A stretch of 27,961 nt of DNA from contig DATJDB010000036.1 of NCBI GenBank assembly GCA_035497635.1, forward strand, positions 1-27,961, given 5' to 3'. Shown here in pieces: positions 9,562 to 16,181 of this stretch (its first letter is position 1; each line of letters starts with the position of its first letter). The notes below the pieces were generated by a model. The model was not told the DNA's origin. It saw only the letters and a list, made by a program, of their open reading frames with translations, and did not search any database. Origin of the DNA: Serpens sp035497635. GTDB lineage: Bacteria; Pseudomonadota; Gammaproteobacteria; Pseudomonadales; Pseudomonadaceae. The translations under genes and the position numbers were made by a program.

Positions 9562-9636
9562 CTGTGGGAGCGGACTGGTCCGCGAGCTCTTCCTGCAATT
9601 CGCACCAAAAGCTCGCGAATGAATTCGCTCCCACAG
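9562..9636. repeat. Inverted pair of REP-like palindromes between phoH and moaC
   Basis: CTGTGGGAGCG at 9562-9572 is repeated inverted at 9626-9636, and CGCGAGCT (9581-9588) pairs with AGCTCGCG (9610-9617). Each arm is itself a perfect palindrome (GCGGAC/GTCCGC at 9570-9583; GCGAAT/ATTCGC at 9616-9629). This is the architecture of a paired REP element (BIME-like). It starts two bases after the phoH stop codon and may act as terminator or 3' stabiliser for phoH. Confidence 0.75.
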
Positions 9637-9638
9637 GA

Positions 9639-11015
9639 CTACATATTGGCCTCGGCGTACTCGGCCAGCACCGAGCGCGGCACGCCCTGCAGGGTGATAT
9701 GCACGCCGTGGGCGAAGTCCTTGAAGCGTTCGGTGAGGTAGGTCAGCCCCGAGCTGGTGGCCGACAGGTACGGCGTGTCGATCTGCGCCAGGTTGCCCAG
9801 GCAAACCACCTTGGTGCCGCTGCCGGCGCGGGTGATGATGGTCTTCATCTGGTGCGGCGTGAGGTTCTGGCATTCGTCGATCAGCAGCAGGCTTTGCTGA
9901 AAACTGCGGCCCCGAATGTAGTTGAGCGACTTGAATTGCAGCGGCACGCGCTGCAGCAGGTAGTCGATGCTGCCCGGCGTGCTCTCGTCATCCATGTGCA
10001 AGGCTTCGAGGTTATCGGTGATGGCGCCCAGCCAGGGCTCCATCTTCTCCGCCTCGGTACCAGGCAGGAAGCCGATGTCCTCGTCCAGTCCCTGTACGCT
10101 GCGGGTGACGATGATGCGCTGGTAGCGCTTGCTGACCAGGGTCTGTTCGATGGCGGCGGCCAGCGCCAGGATGGTCTTGCCGGAGCCGGCGGCGCCGGAC
10201 AGGTTGACCAGATGAATGTCCGGGTCGAGCAGCGCGTAGAGCGCCAGGGCCTGATGGATATCGCGCGGCTGCAGACCCCAGGCCTCCAGGCTGAGCAGTT
10301 GCTCCTGATGCAGATCGAGGATCAGCAGCTCGTCATCATCGATGCGCTTGATCCAGCCGACGAAACCCTGCCCGTCGAGGATGAATTCATTGAGGTTCAC
10401 GGCCGGCAGGTTGTCGGTGAGCTGTACACGATGCCAGGTACGGCCGAGTTCCTGGCGGGTCTCCACCTTGTCGACCCGCTCCCAGAAGGAGCCGGAAAGG
10501 CTGTGATAACCCCGCGACAGCAGGCTGACATCGTCCACCAGCTGGTCGGTCTGGTAGTCCTCGGCGGCGATGCCGCAGGCACGCGCCTTGAGGCGCATGT
10601 TGATGTCCTTGCTGACCAGCACCACGTCCCGCTCCGGCCGGCGCTGACCCAAGTCGAGCAACTGGTTGATGATGCGGTTGTCGTTGATGGTCTCCGGCAA
10701 CAGGCTCTGCTGCGCGCCGGGCCGGTTCATCAGGATCGACAGGCTGCCGCTCGGGCCGCTCTTGCCGCGCAGGATCGGCACGCCCTGCTCCACCTGCTGC
10801 GGCGTGGCTTCACCGAGGGTCTTGTCGATCAGCCGGATCGCCTGCCGGCATTCGGCCGCCGCGCTGTGCTTGCCGGCTTTCAGGCGATCCAGCTCCTCCA
10901 GCACGGTCATGGGAATGGCGACCTGGTGCTCCTGGAAATTCAGCAGCGCGTTGGGGTCGTGGATCAGCACGTTGGTGTCCAGGACATAGAGAATCGGCTT
11001 TGCGTGGTCATCCAT
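9639..11015 (-). CDS. PIN-domain / PhoH-family ATPase
   Basis: This 458-residue protein fuses an N-terminal PIN ribonuclease-type domain (YVLDTNVLIHDP, first acidic residue Asp13) to a C-terminal PhoH ATPase/helicase-like domain. The ATPase part shows Walker A GAAGSGKT (274-281), Walker B LLLIDECQN (376-384) and the PhoH motif GNLAQID (407-413). Proteins of this architecture (PhoH2/YlaK-like) are reported as RNA-unwinding, RNA-cleaving enzymes; the cellular role in Pseudomonas is unclear. I chose the ATG at 11015, which has AAGGTGA about nine bases upstream, over the TTG two codons earlier, which lies too close to it. Pseudomonas genomes commonly carry this gene upstream of moaC. Confidence 0.93.
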   Translation of the reverse strand: MDDHAKPILYVLDTNVLIHDPNALLNFQEHQVAIPMTVLEELDRLKAGKHSAAAECRQAIRLIDKTLGEATPQQVEQGVPILRGKSGPSGSLSILMNRPGAQQSLLPETINDNRIINQLLDLGQRRPERDVVLVSKDINMRLKARACGIAAEDYQTDQLVDDVSLLSRGYHSLSGSFWERVDKVETRQELGRTWHRVQLTDNLPAVNLNEFILDGQGFVGWIKRIDDDELLILDLHQEQLLSLEAWGLQPRDIHQALALYALLDPDIHLVNLSGAAGSGKTILALAAAIEQTLVSKRYQRIIVTRSVQGLDEDIGFLPGTEAEKMEPWLGAITDNLEALHMDDESTPGSIDYLLQRVPLQFKSLNYIRGRSFQQSLLLIDECQNLTPHQMKTIITRAGSGTKVVCLGNLAQIDTPYLSATSSGLTYLTERFKDFAHGVHITLQGVPRSVLAEYAEANM

Positions 11016-11261
11016 TGGCAATCACCTTTGCTGACGGGGACAGGCGGCAGCCGCCGTCCTGCTTGCCCAGGGAAAGGATAGTCCCGCGTCCTGCTCGTTC
11101 CCGCCGGACCTGCCCGTTGGTCAAGCAAGAGGCGGGCCGCTGTCGATAGTCACCAGCGTGGATGACAGTTCCGTGTCCGCCCGGACCGTCAATGACGGTG
11201 ATAGGTGGAGTCGTGACCCGAAGCTCCCTACAATCGCCGGCAACGTTTCCGGAGACTGCCC
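11016..11261. promoter_or_regulatory. Divergent intergenic region between the phoH-like gene and yaaA
   Basis: There is no gene in these 246 bases. TACAAT at 11229-11234, 27 bases before the yaaA start, is a likely -10 element for yaaA, though I see no good -35. A GGCGGC/GCCGCC palindrome lies near 11045 in the probable phoH leader. Confidence 0.4.
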
Positions 11262-12041
11262 ATGCTGCTGGTGATATCCCCCGCCAAGACCCTCGATTAC
11301 GGCACCCCGCCGGTGACCGAGCGTTTCACCCTGCCGGAGCATCTGGACCACAGCCAGGTGCTGATCCAGCAATTGCGCGAGTTTTCATCGCAGCAGATCG
11401 CCGAGCTGATGAAGCTCTCCGACAAGCTGGCCGCACTGAACGTCGCGCGCTTCGGCAGCTGGCAGCCGGACTTCACCCCGGCGAACGCCAAGCAGGCGCT
11501 GCTGGCCTTCAAGGGCGATGTGTACACCGGCCTGAACGCCGAAGAGTTCAGCGAGGACGACTTCAGCTTCGCCCAGGATCACCTGCGCATGCTCTCCGGC
11601 CTGTACGGCGTGCTGCGCCCGCTGGACCTGATGCAGCCCTATCGCCTGGAAATGGGCACCAAGCTGGCCAACCCGCGCGGCAAGGATCTCTACGCCTTCT
11701 GGGGCGAGCGCATCAGCGGCTGGCTGAACGCGGCGCTGGCCGCCCAGGGCGACGACATCCTGCTCAACCTGGCTTCCAATGAATATTTCGGCGCCGTGCA
11801 GCGCAAGGCGCTCAAGGCCCGGGTGATCGACACCGAGTTCAAGGACCTGAAGAACGGCCAGTACAAGATCATCAGTTTCTACGCCAAGAAGGCCCGGGGC
11901 CTGATGGCGCGCTACGTCATCAAGGAGCGCATCGTCGATCCCGAACGCCTCAAGGACTTCGACGATCAGGGCTACCGTTTCAGCCAAGAGCAGTCCGGCC
12001 CCGACCGCCTGGTGTTCCTGCGTGACCAGCCCGAAGACTGA
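11262..12041 (+). CDS. yaaA: YaaA, peroxide stress protein (UPF0246)
   Basis: This 259-residue cytoplasmic protein has the UPF0246/YaaA landmarks: ISPAKTLD (5-12), FKGDVYTGL (83-91), LSGLYGVLRPLDLM (111-124), NLASNEYF (169-176) and YAKKARG (207-213). In E. coli YaaA limits free intracellular iron and protects DNA during hydrogen peroxide stress. The ATG at 11262 has GGAG eight bases upstream. Only 13 bases separate its stop from the coaE start, so it probably heads a yaaA-coaE-yacG transcript. Confidence 0.95.
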   Translation: MLLVISPAKTLDYGTPPVTERFTLPEHLDHSQVLIQQLREFSSQQIAELMKLSDKLAALNVARFGSWQPDFTPANAKQALLAFKGDVYTGLNAEEFSEDDFSFAQDHLRMLSGLYGVLRPLDLMQPYRLEMGTKLANPRGKDLYAFWGERISGWLNAALAAQGDDILLNLASNEYFGAVQRKALKARVIDTEFKDLKNGQYKIISFYAKKARGLMARYVIKERIVDPERLKDFDDQGYRFSQEQSGPDRLVFLRDQPED

Positions 12042-12054
12042 CCCGGAGTCCCTC

Positions 12055-12666
12055 ATGAAACCCTGGATTCTCGGTTTGACCGGCGGTATCGGCAGCGGCA
12101 AGAGCGCCGCTGGCGCCCATTTTGTGCGACTCGGCATCGACCTGGTGAATGCCGACCAGGCCGCGCGCTGGGTGGTGGAGCCCGGCCGTCCGGCGCTGGC
12201 CCGCATCGCCGAGCATTTCGGCGCCGACATGCTGCAGACCGACGGTAGCCTGGACCGCGCCGCACTGCGCGCGCGGATCTTCCAGAACGCCGAGCAGCGC
12301 CGCTGGCTGGAACAACTGCTGCATCCGCTGATTCGTCAGGAAATCGCCGAGGTACTGGCCCGCGCCACCTCGCCCTATGCGATTCTCGAATCGCCACTGC
12401 TGATCGAATCCGGCCAATACCGGCTGTGCCGGCGCGTGCTGGTCATCGATGTGCCCGAGGCGCTGCAAATCAGCCGCACCGTCTCGCGCGACGGCAACAA
12501 CGAAGAACAGGTACGCGCCATCATGGCCGCCCAGGCCCCACGCAATGAACGTCTGGCCAAGGCCGACGACGTGATCACCAATGACCGCGATCTGGCCTGG
12601 CTGCGGCAGGAAGTCGAACGCCTGCATCACTTCTATCTGACCTTGCCTGGAGGCCAGCGCCCATGA
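12055..12666 (+). CDS. coaE: CoaE, dephospho-CoA kinase
   Basis: This 203-residue P-loop kinase phosphorylates the ribose 3'-OH of dephospho-CoA, the last step of coenzyme A synthesis. The P-loop GLTGGIGSGKS is at residues 7-17. The DxD-like NADQAAR and the lid-region VSRDGNNEEQVRAIMAAQ are also present. The ATG at 12055 follows a CGGAG site. An in-frame GTG at 12022 lies inside yaaA and is rejected. Its stop overlaps the yacG start as ATGA (12663-12666). In P. aeruginosa coaE follows pilBCD, but here its upstream neighbour is yaaA. Confidence 0.96.
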   Translation: MKPWILGLTGGIGSGKSAAGAHFVRLGIDLVNADQAARWVVEPGRPALARIAEHFGADMLQTDGSLDRAALRARIFQNAEQRRWLEQLLHPLIRQEIAEVLARATSPYAILESPLLIESGQYRLCRRVLVIDVPEALQISRTVSRDGNNEEQVRAIMAAQAPRNERLAKADDVITNDRDLAWLRQEVERLHHFYLTLPGGQRP

Positions 12667-12860
12667 GCACACCCCTGATCGTCAAATGCCCGACCTGCGG
12701 CGCCCCGGTGGAATGGACCGCCGCCACCCCGACTCGCCCGTTCTGTTCGGAACGCTGCAAGCTGATCGACCTCGGCGCCTGGGCCGCGGAGGAACACGCC
12801 ATCCCCGGCGACCCGCTGAACGATGAGTTGTTTTCCGAGGATCTGGACAAGCATTCGTAG
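12663..12860 (+). CDS. yacG: YacG, zinc-binding DNA gyrase inhibitor
   Basis: This 65-residue protein has four cysteines that bind zinc: Cys9 and Cys12 (CPTC), Cys28 and Cys32 (PFCSERCKLIDLG). The acidic C-terminal tail (DELFSEDLDKHS) fits the family. In E. coli YacG binds the GyrB C-terminal domain and blocks DNA binding by gyrase. It overlaps coaE by four bases, so it is translationally coupled to it. Confidence 0.96.
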   Translation: MSTPLIVKCPTCGAPVEWTAATPTRPFCSERCKLIDLGAWAAEEHAIPGDPLNDELFSEDLDKHS

Positions 12861-12893
12861 GGCGGGGACTTTTCTTGTCCAGCTGGGCCGCCC
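12860..12893 (+). terminator. Hairpin directly after yacG
   Basis: GGGCGG (12860-12865) pairs with CCGCCC (12888-12893), enclosing an inner GGAC/GTCC stem with a TTTTCTT loop. The outer stem begins at the last base of the yacG stop. There is no clear U-run after it, so its efficiency as a terminator is uncertain. Confidence 0.45.
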
Positions 12894-12914
12894 TTACGCC
12901 GCTGCGCCGTGAAC

Positions 12915-13006
12915 TTGTGGGGCCGGCTTTATGCCGGCTGACGGAGGTTTGAACGACACCAGGGCGTTGGATTGAACTCCGCTGGCCGGCATAACCCGGC
13001 CCCACA
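12915..13006. repeat. Inverted pair of GGCCGGC-type REP elements between convergent genes
   Basis: The left arm (12915-12938) begins TTGTGGGGCCGG and has an internal GCCGGC-TTTAT-GCCGGC hairpin. The right arm (12985-13006) is its near-exact inverse. The spacer is about 46 bases. The core is the same as in the elements at 25307-25515, so this is a dispersed repeat family of this genome. It lies between the 3' ends of yacG and the CbiM-like gene and may terminate both. Confidence 0.75.
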
Positions 13007-13032
13007 GAACTTCCCCCGCCCTCGCCTTGCCG

Positions 13033-13716
13033 CTACGAGTCTTCGTCCCGCCAGGGCGCCGAGAGGTAGCGGCTGCGATTGAAGGTTTCCAGCCAGTCGG
13101 GGCAGAACACCACCAGCCCGGCGATCACCATGCCGTTGATGAACGCCTCGGGAAACGCCAGCAGCCACAGGTAGCCGGCGAAATCCTCCAGCCAGGGCGG
13201 CATCTCGTAACGGCCATCGAACAGCAGCAGCCCCAGCCCGGCGAACACGCAGGCAATCGCCGTGAGCGCGGCCGGGAAGAAGCCCGAGCAGAAGATGTAA
13301 ACGAACAGGTTGTCCGGCTGGAAGCGCTCCACCAGATGGGCGCAGGCCTCGGTGATGGCGACGGGAATCAGCACCAGCAGCAGGCCATTGATGCCCAGCG
13401 AGGCCAGGTCCGGCCGGCCCACCGCGATCAATCCCAGTTGCGCCAGCAGCCCGGCGAGAATCGCCAACGGCCAGTCCAGCAGCAGGGTCACGGCGGTCAT
13501 GCCAATGAAATGCATGGACAGGCCGGACGCAAAGTCGCGGCGCACCAACCAGAGCAGAAACAGCACCACCACGGTGCCGAACAGCAGGTGCTGGCGGCGC
13601 AGGTCGCTGAACAGTTCGATCCAGGGCGCACGAGCGGCGGCCCAGAGCAGCACCGGCAGGTAGAGCAGCCAGCCCAGCAGCAGGGTGGTGGAATCCAGCA
13701 GCTCGGCGGCGATCAT
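13033..13716 (-). CDS. CbiM-like energy-coupling-factor transporter permease
   Basis: This 227-residue membrane protein has about seven hydrophobic segments. The central MHFIGMTAVTLLLDWPLA segment is followed by a small-residue-rich region and IPVAITEACAHLVERF. These features fit the CbiM/NikM-like permease family, which imports cobalt or nickel in complexes with an ATPase and a coupling subunit. No CbiO or CbiQ partner is nearby, so whether it transports metal is unknown. The ATG at 13716 overlaps the stop of the upstream acetyltransferase as ATGA, so translation is coupled. Proteins of this label beside yacG are common in Pseudomonas. The N-terminal basic hydrophilic motif typical of true CbiM (MHIMEG) is missing. 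Confidence 0.65.
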   Translation of the reverse strand: MIAAELLDSTTLLLGWLLYLPVLLWAAARAPWIELFSDLRRQHLLFGTVVVLFLLWLVRRDFASGLSMHFIGMTAVTLLLDWPLAILAGLLAQLGLIAVGRPDLASLGINGLLLVLIPVAITEACAHLVERFQPDNLFVYIFCSGFFPAALTAIACVFAGLGLLLFDGRYEMPPWLEDFAGYLWLLAFPEAFINGMVIAGLVVFCPDWLETFNRSRYLSAPWRDEDS

Positions 13717-14150
13717 GCGTCGACCGTCCGGGTGGAAAACACTGCGATATCCTGCCGCTCGCCCCAGCCATGCCGCCCGTGCCAGAAGGCCAGCGTCTCG
13801 GGCGCGTCGCGCAGCACGAACACATGGGATTTGGGAATGTCGAGACCGTCCAGGCGGCGCAGCGCCTCGTCCAGCAGCCGGGTGGCCAGGCCGCGCCCGC
13901 ACCAGGCTTCGTCCACCAGCAGATGCTGCAGATAACCGCGCCGGCCGTCGTGACCGACCAGCACGCAGGCCACCGGCTGGCCGCCGGCCTCGATCAGCAG
14001 GCTCAACCCGGGATTGCGTGCCAGATAGGCGCAGAACGGTGCGTAAGCGTCGTCGTCGCGCACCTGAATGCCGGGGGTGCGCCGCCACAGCGCCAGCAGC
14101 GCGGCGTGGTCCGATGCAACGATTTCGCGCAGGGTCCCGAAGGTCGGCAT
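13713..14150 (-). CDS. GNAT-family N-acetyltransferase
   Basis: This 145-residue single-domain acetyltransferase uses acetyl-CoA to acetylate an unidentified amine. The acetyl-CoA-binding motif A is clear: HLLVDEAWCGRGLATRLL (76-93), with the loop residues CGRGLA. APETLAFWHGRHGWGE near residues 116-131 is the usual motif B region. The ATG at 14150 has AGGGGG seven bases upstream. It overlaps the CbiM-like gene by four bases and is probably cotranscribed with it. Confidence 0.88.
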   Translation of the reverse strand: MPTFGTLREIVASDHAALLALWRRTPGIQVRDDDAYAPFCAYLARNPGLSLLIEAGGQPVACVLVGHDGRRGYLQHLLVDEAWCGRGLATRLLDEALRRLDGLDIPKSHVFVLRDAPETLAFWHGRHGWGERQDIAVFSTRTVDA

Positions 14151-14245
14151 GACCGCGCCCCCTGAATGTCGAGTGGGAAGCGGAGTTTATCAGGCCACCG
14201 AAGATTTGCCGGCGGCGGCAACGACACCGAGGCGCGGAACTCGAA

Positions 14246-14325
14246 CCGCCGTAGGCCACCGCGCGGAAGCTACGGCGGCCAACGCAAGCGTTGACCACCC
14301 TACGAACGGCGGGGCCGGCCCCGCC
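14246..14325. repeat. Cluster of nested palindromes between the acetyltransferase gene and fklB
   Basis: Three inverted repeats follow one another: CCGCCGTAG (14246-14254) with CTACGGCGG (14270-14278); GGCCAACGC with GCGTTGACC (14277-14296, one mismatch); and a perfect 18-bp palindrome GGCGGGGCC/GGCCCCGCC (14308-14325). The last lies 14 bases after the fklB stop on the fklB strand and is the likely end-of-transcript hairpin, though no U-run follows. The first two look like another dispersed intergenic repeat. Confidence 0.6.
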
Positions 14326-14339
14326 GATCCCGCTTCGGC

Positions 14340-14957
14340 TTACAGAATGTCCAGCAGCTCGACGTCGAATACCAGCACGCTGTGCGGCGGGATGCTGCCG
14401 ACGGCCTGACCGCCGTAGGCCAGTTCGCTGGGCACGTGCAGGCGCCACTTGCTGCCGGTGTTCATCAGTTGCAGGGCCTCGATCCAGCCGGCGATCACGC
14501 CGCCAACCGGAAATTCGGCCGGCTGGCCGCGCTCGTAGGAGCTGTCGAACACGGTGCCGTCAATCAGGGTGCCGTGGTAGTGGGTACGTACCTGATCATC
14601 GCGGGACGGCTTGGCGCCCTCGCCGGCAACCAGTACTTCGTACTGCAGGCCGGATTCCAGCACGGTCACGCCTTCACGCTTGGCGTTTTCGCTCAGGTAG
14701 GTCTTGCCGGCTTCGGCGGCGACAGCGGCCTGAGATTCGGCGGCGGCCTGCATGCGATCACGGATCACCTGGAAGCTGGCGTTGAGATCTTCGGGGCTGA
14801 CCTGGCTGGCGTTGCCGCCAAAGGCATCACGCAGGCCGGCGACGATGGCATCCAGGCTGGCGCCGGGCGGCGGGTTGTCATGCAGCTGTTCACCGATCTG
14901 ACGGCCAATGCCGTAGCTAACACGGGCTTCGTCGGTGGAAAGATCGAGTTGGGACAT
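14340..14957 (-). CDS. fklB: FKBP-type peptidyl-prolyl cis-trans isomerase, FklB type
   Basis: This 205-residue protein has an N-terminal helical dimerisation domain (about 1-95) and a C-terminal FKBP isomerase domain (about 112-205). FKBP pocket residues are visible: Tyr127 (THYHGTL), Phe137-Asp138 (TVFDSS), Phe149, Val154-Ile155, Trp158, Tyr181 (ELAYG) and Phe197. There is no signal peptide, so it is the cytoplasmic FklB (FKBP22) type rather than periplasmic FkpA. The ATG at 14957 has GGGAG eight bases upstream. It stands alone between two non-coding stretches. Confidence 0.93.
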   Translation of the reverse strand: MSQLDLSTDEARVSYGIGRQIGEQLHDNPPPGASLDAIVAGLRDAFGGNASQVSPEDLNASFQVIRDRMQAAAESQAAVAAEAGKTYLSENAKREGVTVLESGLQYEVLVAGEGAKPSRDDQVRTHYHGTLIDGTVFDSSYERGQPAEFPVGGVIAGWIEALQLMNTGSKWRLHVPSELAYGGQAVGSIPPHSVLVFDVELLDIL

Positions 14958-15060
14958 GGTCGGGCTCCCGCCAGGTAAAAAAGGGCGGCCAGACTATCAC
15001 AGCGAAGCGCGCGTGGCGGATGCCCGGTCGCCGCGAACGCGCCTCCGGATGCGTGTTCGT

Positions 15061-15342
15061 TCAGCCGGCCGGCTGACTGCGCAGCGGCGTTTCACCCATG
15101 CCGCACATTTCCTCGCTGGCGTCGGCCTGCTCGAGTTCCAGGGTCATTGGCACGCCCTTGAGCAGCTCGCGGGCCTGCTCCAGGGACAGCACCTTGATCA
15201 GTTGCCCATCCGCGTCCAGCAAGGGCATCAGCCGAGAGCCGACTCGCGCCTCGATCAGGTAGGCGCCGCCTTCGAGACAGACCAGGTTGGCGCCGTCGAT
15301 TTGCCCGGCGCGGGCGCGGGCGGTGAGTTCGTGCAGAGTCAT
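15061..15342 (-). CDS. DUF6482 family protein
   Basis: This 93-residue cytoplasmic protein has a conserved core, LEGGAYLIEARVGSRLMPLLDADGQ, then SLEQARELLKG. I recognise it as the small pseudomonad DUF6482 group. Its function is unknown. The ATG at 15342 has GAGG eight bases upstream. A slightly longer overlapping frame from 15349 reads as Arg-rich shadow sequence and is rejected. Confidence 0.75.
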   Translation of the reverse strand: MTLHELTARARAGQIDGANLVCLEGGAYLIEARVGSRLMPLLDADGQLIKVLSLEQARELLKGVPMTLELEQADASEEMCGMGETPLRSQPAG

Positions 15343-15438
15343 CAGGCATACCTCACGCAGCGGGATGAGGCTAAGTCTCGCCCAGTCGGCGTGGAGCGCC
15401 AGGCGCTGTGCCCGCTTTCGGACGTATGCCCGCCGCGC

Positions 15439-15513
15439 TCAGAGCGTCTGCGCGCCGCCCTTGCCCTTCTCCATCATGCCCATGGTTTCGAGGAAGGATT
15501 CCTCGGATTTCAC
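15439..15513 (-). CDS. Possible small protein (24 residues, start uncertain)
   Basis: This minus-strand frame reads SEESFLETMGMMEKGKGGAQTL before a TGA at 15439-15441. It avoids the Arg/Pro/Ala bias of shadow frames in this GC-rich DNA and has G or C in almost every third position. A GTG at 15513 with GAGAA six bases upstream would give 24 residues. The frame stays open upstream to about 15627 without an ATG, so the protein could be longer or a gene remnant. Function is unknown. Confidence 0.35.
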   Translation of the reverse strand: MKSEESFLETMGMMEKGKGGAQTL

Positions 15514-15587
15514 GATGGGTTCTCGCACAGGCAACCAGAAGAGGGCGCGCAGTATGCCCAGCGACCGGGCGGTGGAAAACGCATCGG

Positions 15588-15618
15588 TTATCCACGCAAT
15601 CTGTTGATAAGTCGGTGG
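15588..15618. repeat. 31-bp direct repeat, copy 1, with two DnaA-box-like 9-mers
   Basis: TTATCCACG (15588-15596) faces TGTTGATAA (15602-15610) across five bases. Each has one mismatch to the DnaA box TTATNCACA on one or the other strand. The block matches copy 2 at 16077-16107 in 25 of 31 positions. Confidence 0.6.
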
Positions 15619-15698
15619 AAAGCCCGTTCACAATGCACGCCGACACCCGTCCTGCGGTGCCTGCGGACAGATTGCGCAGAAAACCCCCACCCGCCGGA

Positions 15699-16019
15699 TC
15701 AGGGCCAGGCGCGACGTTGCGGCTGACCGTTCAACTGGCGCAGTCGAGCCTGCATGTGCAACCGCCAGATGGGCTCGTCGAGCACCTCCTGATAGCCCTG
15801 CTCGCGCAGGTTTTCAAGGATGGCCGTCAAGACCCGACCGGCCTCTCCGGCGCCCAGGAATGGGCCTTGCACCTTGATTTCGGTGGGCTGCGATCCGCTC
15901 AGCCCGGCTGCACACAACAGCGCCCAGCGGCCATTGCCGCCGGCCAGGGCATGGATGCGGGCCTCGATGCGCATGCTCATGCCCAGGTAGTCCCGGACCA
16001 GGCAGACGTGATGCGACAT
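15699..16019 (-). CDS. Uncharacterised 106-residue protein
   Basis: The frame starts at ATG 16019, behind a GGGAG site, with MSHHVCLVRDYLG. An in-frame extension to 16067 has no better site. It is a soluble protein with no signal peptide or membrane segment. Visible features are an alternating beta-type stretch (MRIEARIHALAGGNGRWALLC near 31-51) and a C-terminal helical region (TAILENLREQGYQEVLDEP), ending in a basic tail. I do not recognise a family. It is flanked on both sides by copies of a 31-bp repeat (15588 and 16077) and lies 162 bases downstream of the LonC-type gene. Confidence 0.7.
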   Translation of the reverse strand: MSHHVCLVRDYLGMSMRIEARIHALAGGNGRWALLCAAGLSGSQPTEIKVQGPFLGAGEAGRVLTAILENLREQGYQEVLDEPIWRLHMQARLRQLNGQPQRRAWP

Positions 16020-16076
16020 GACTCTTCTCCCGGGGGGGCTGTTCCCAGCCCGGAGCGATCCGGGCACAGCGGGGAG

Positions 16077-16107
16077 TTATCCTCAAAACCTGTGGATAAG
16101 TCTGTGG
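16077..16107. repeat. 31-bp direct repeat, copy 2, with a perfect DnaA box
   Basis: TTATCCTCA (16077-16085) faces TGTGGATAA (16091-16099) across five bases. The second 9-mer is an exact DnaA R1-type box (TTATCCACA on the other strand). The block lies between the LonC-type gene and the 106-residue gene, upstream of the latter, and repeats copy 1 at 15588-15618. Confidence 0.65.
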
Positions 16108-16181
16108 GCGAGCGCTGAAAACGCCGCTTCAGCCACCGTCATGCCTGCCGGATGCGCATATCGCTCAGTGACTGACCAGTT

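Larger units (their letters stand above)
15343..15698. other. 356-bp stretch without an established gene
   Basis: This stretch holds a possible very small ORF (15439-15513, minus), a short GAGGAA/TTCCTC hairpin inside it (15490-15504), and one copy of a 31-bp repeat with two DnaA-box-like 9-mers (15588-15618). A longer minus-strand frame at 15371-15646 has no coding character. Confidence 0.5.

Noticed and set aside
9562..9636. Inverted repeats considered as insertion-sequence ends
   Set aside because: Only 75 bp apart with no transposase or target duplication; each arm is a self-palindrome as in REP elements.
15371..15646. 91-codon minus-strand frame
   Set aside because: Arg/His/Ala-rich, runs across the DnaA-box-like repeat, and has no ribosome binding site; shadow sequence.
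15588..16107. DnaA-box-like pairs considered as a replication origin
   Set aside because: No dnaA, dnaN, gyrB or rep gene nearby and no AT-rich unwinding region; kept only as a possible DnaA-binding locus.
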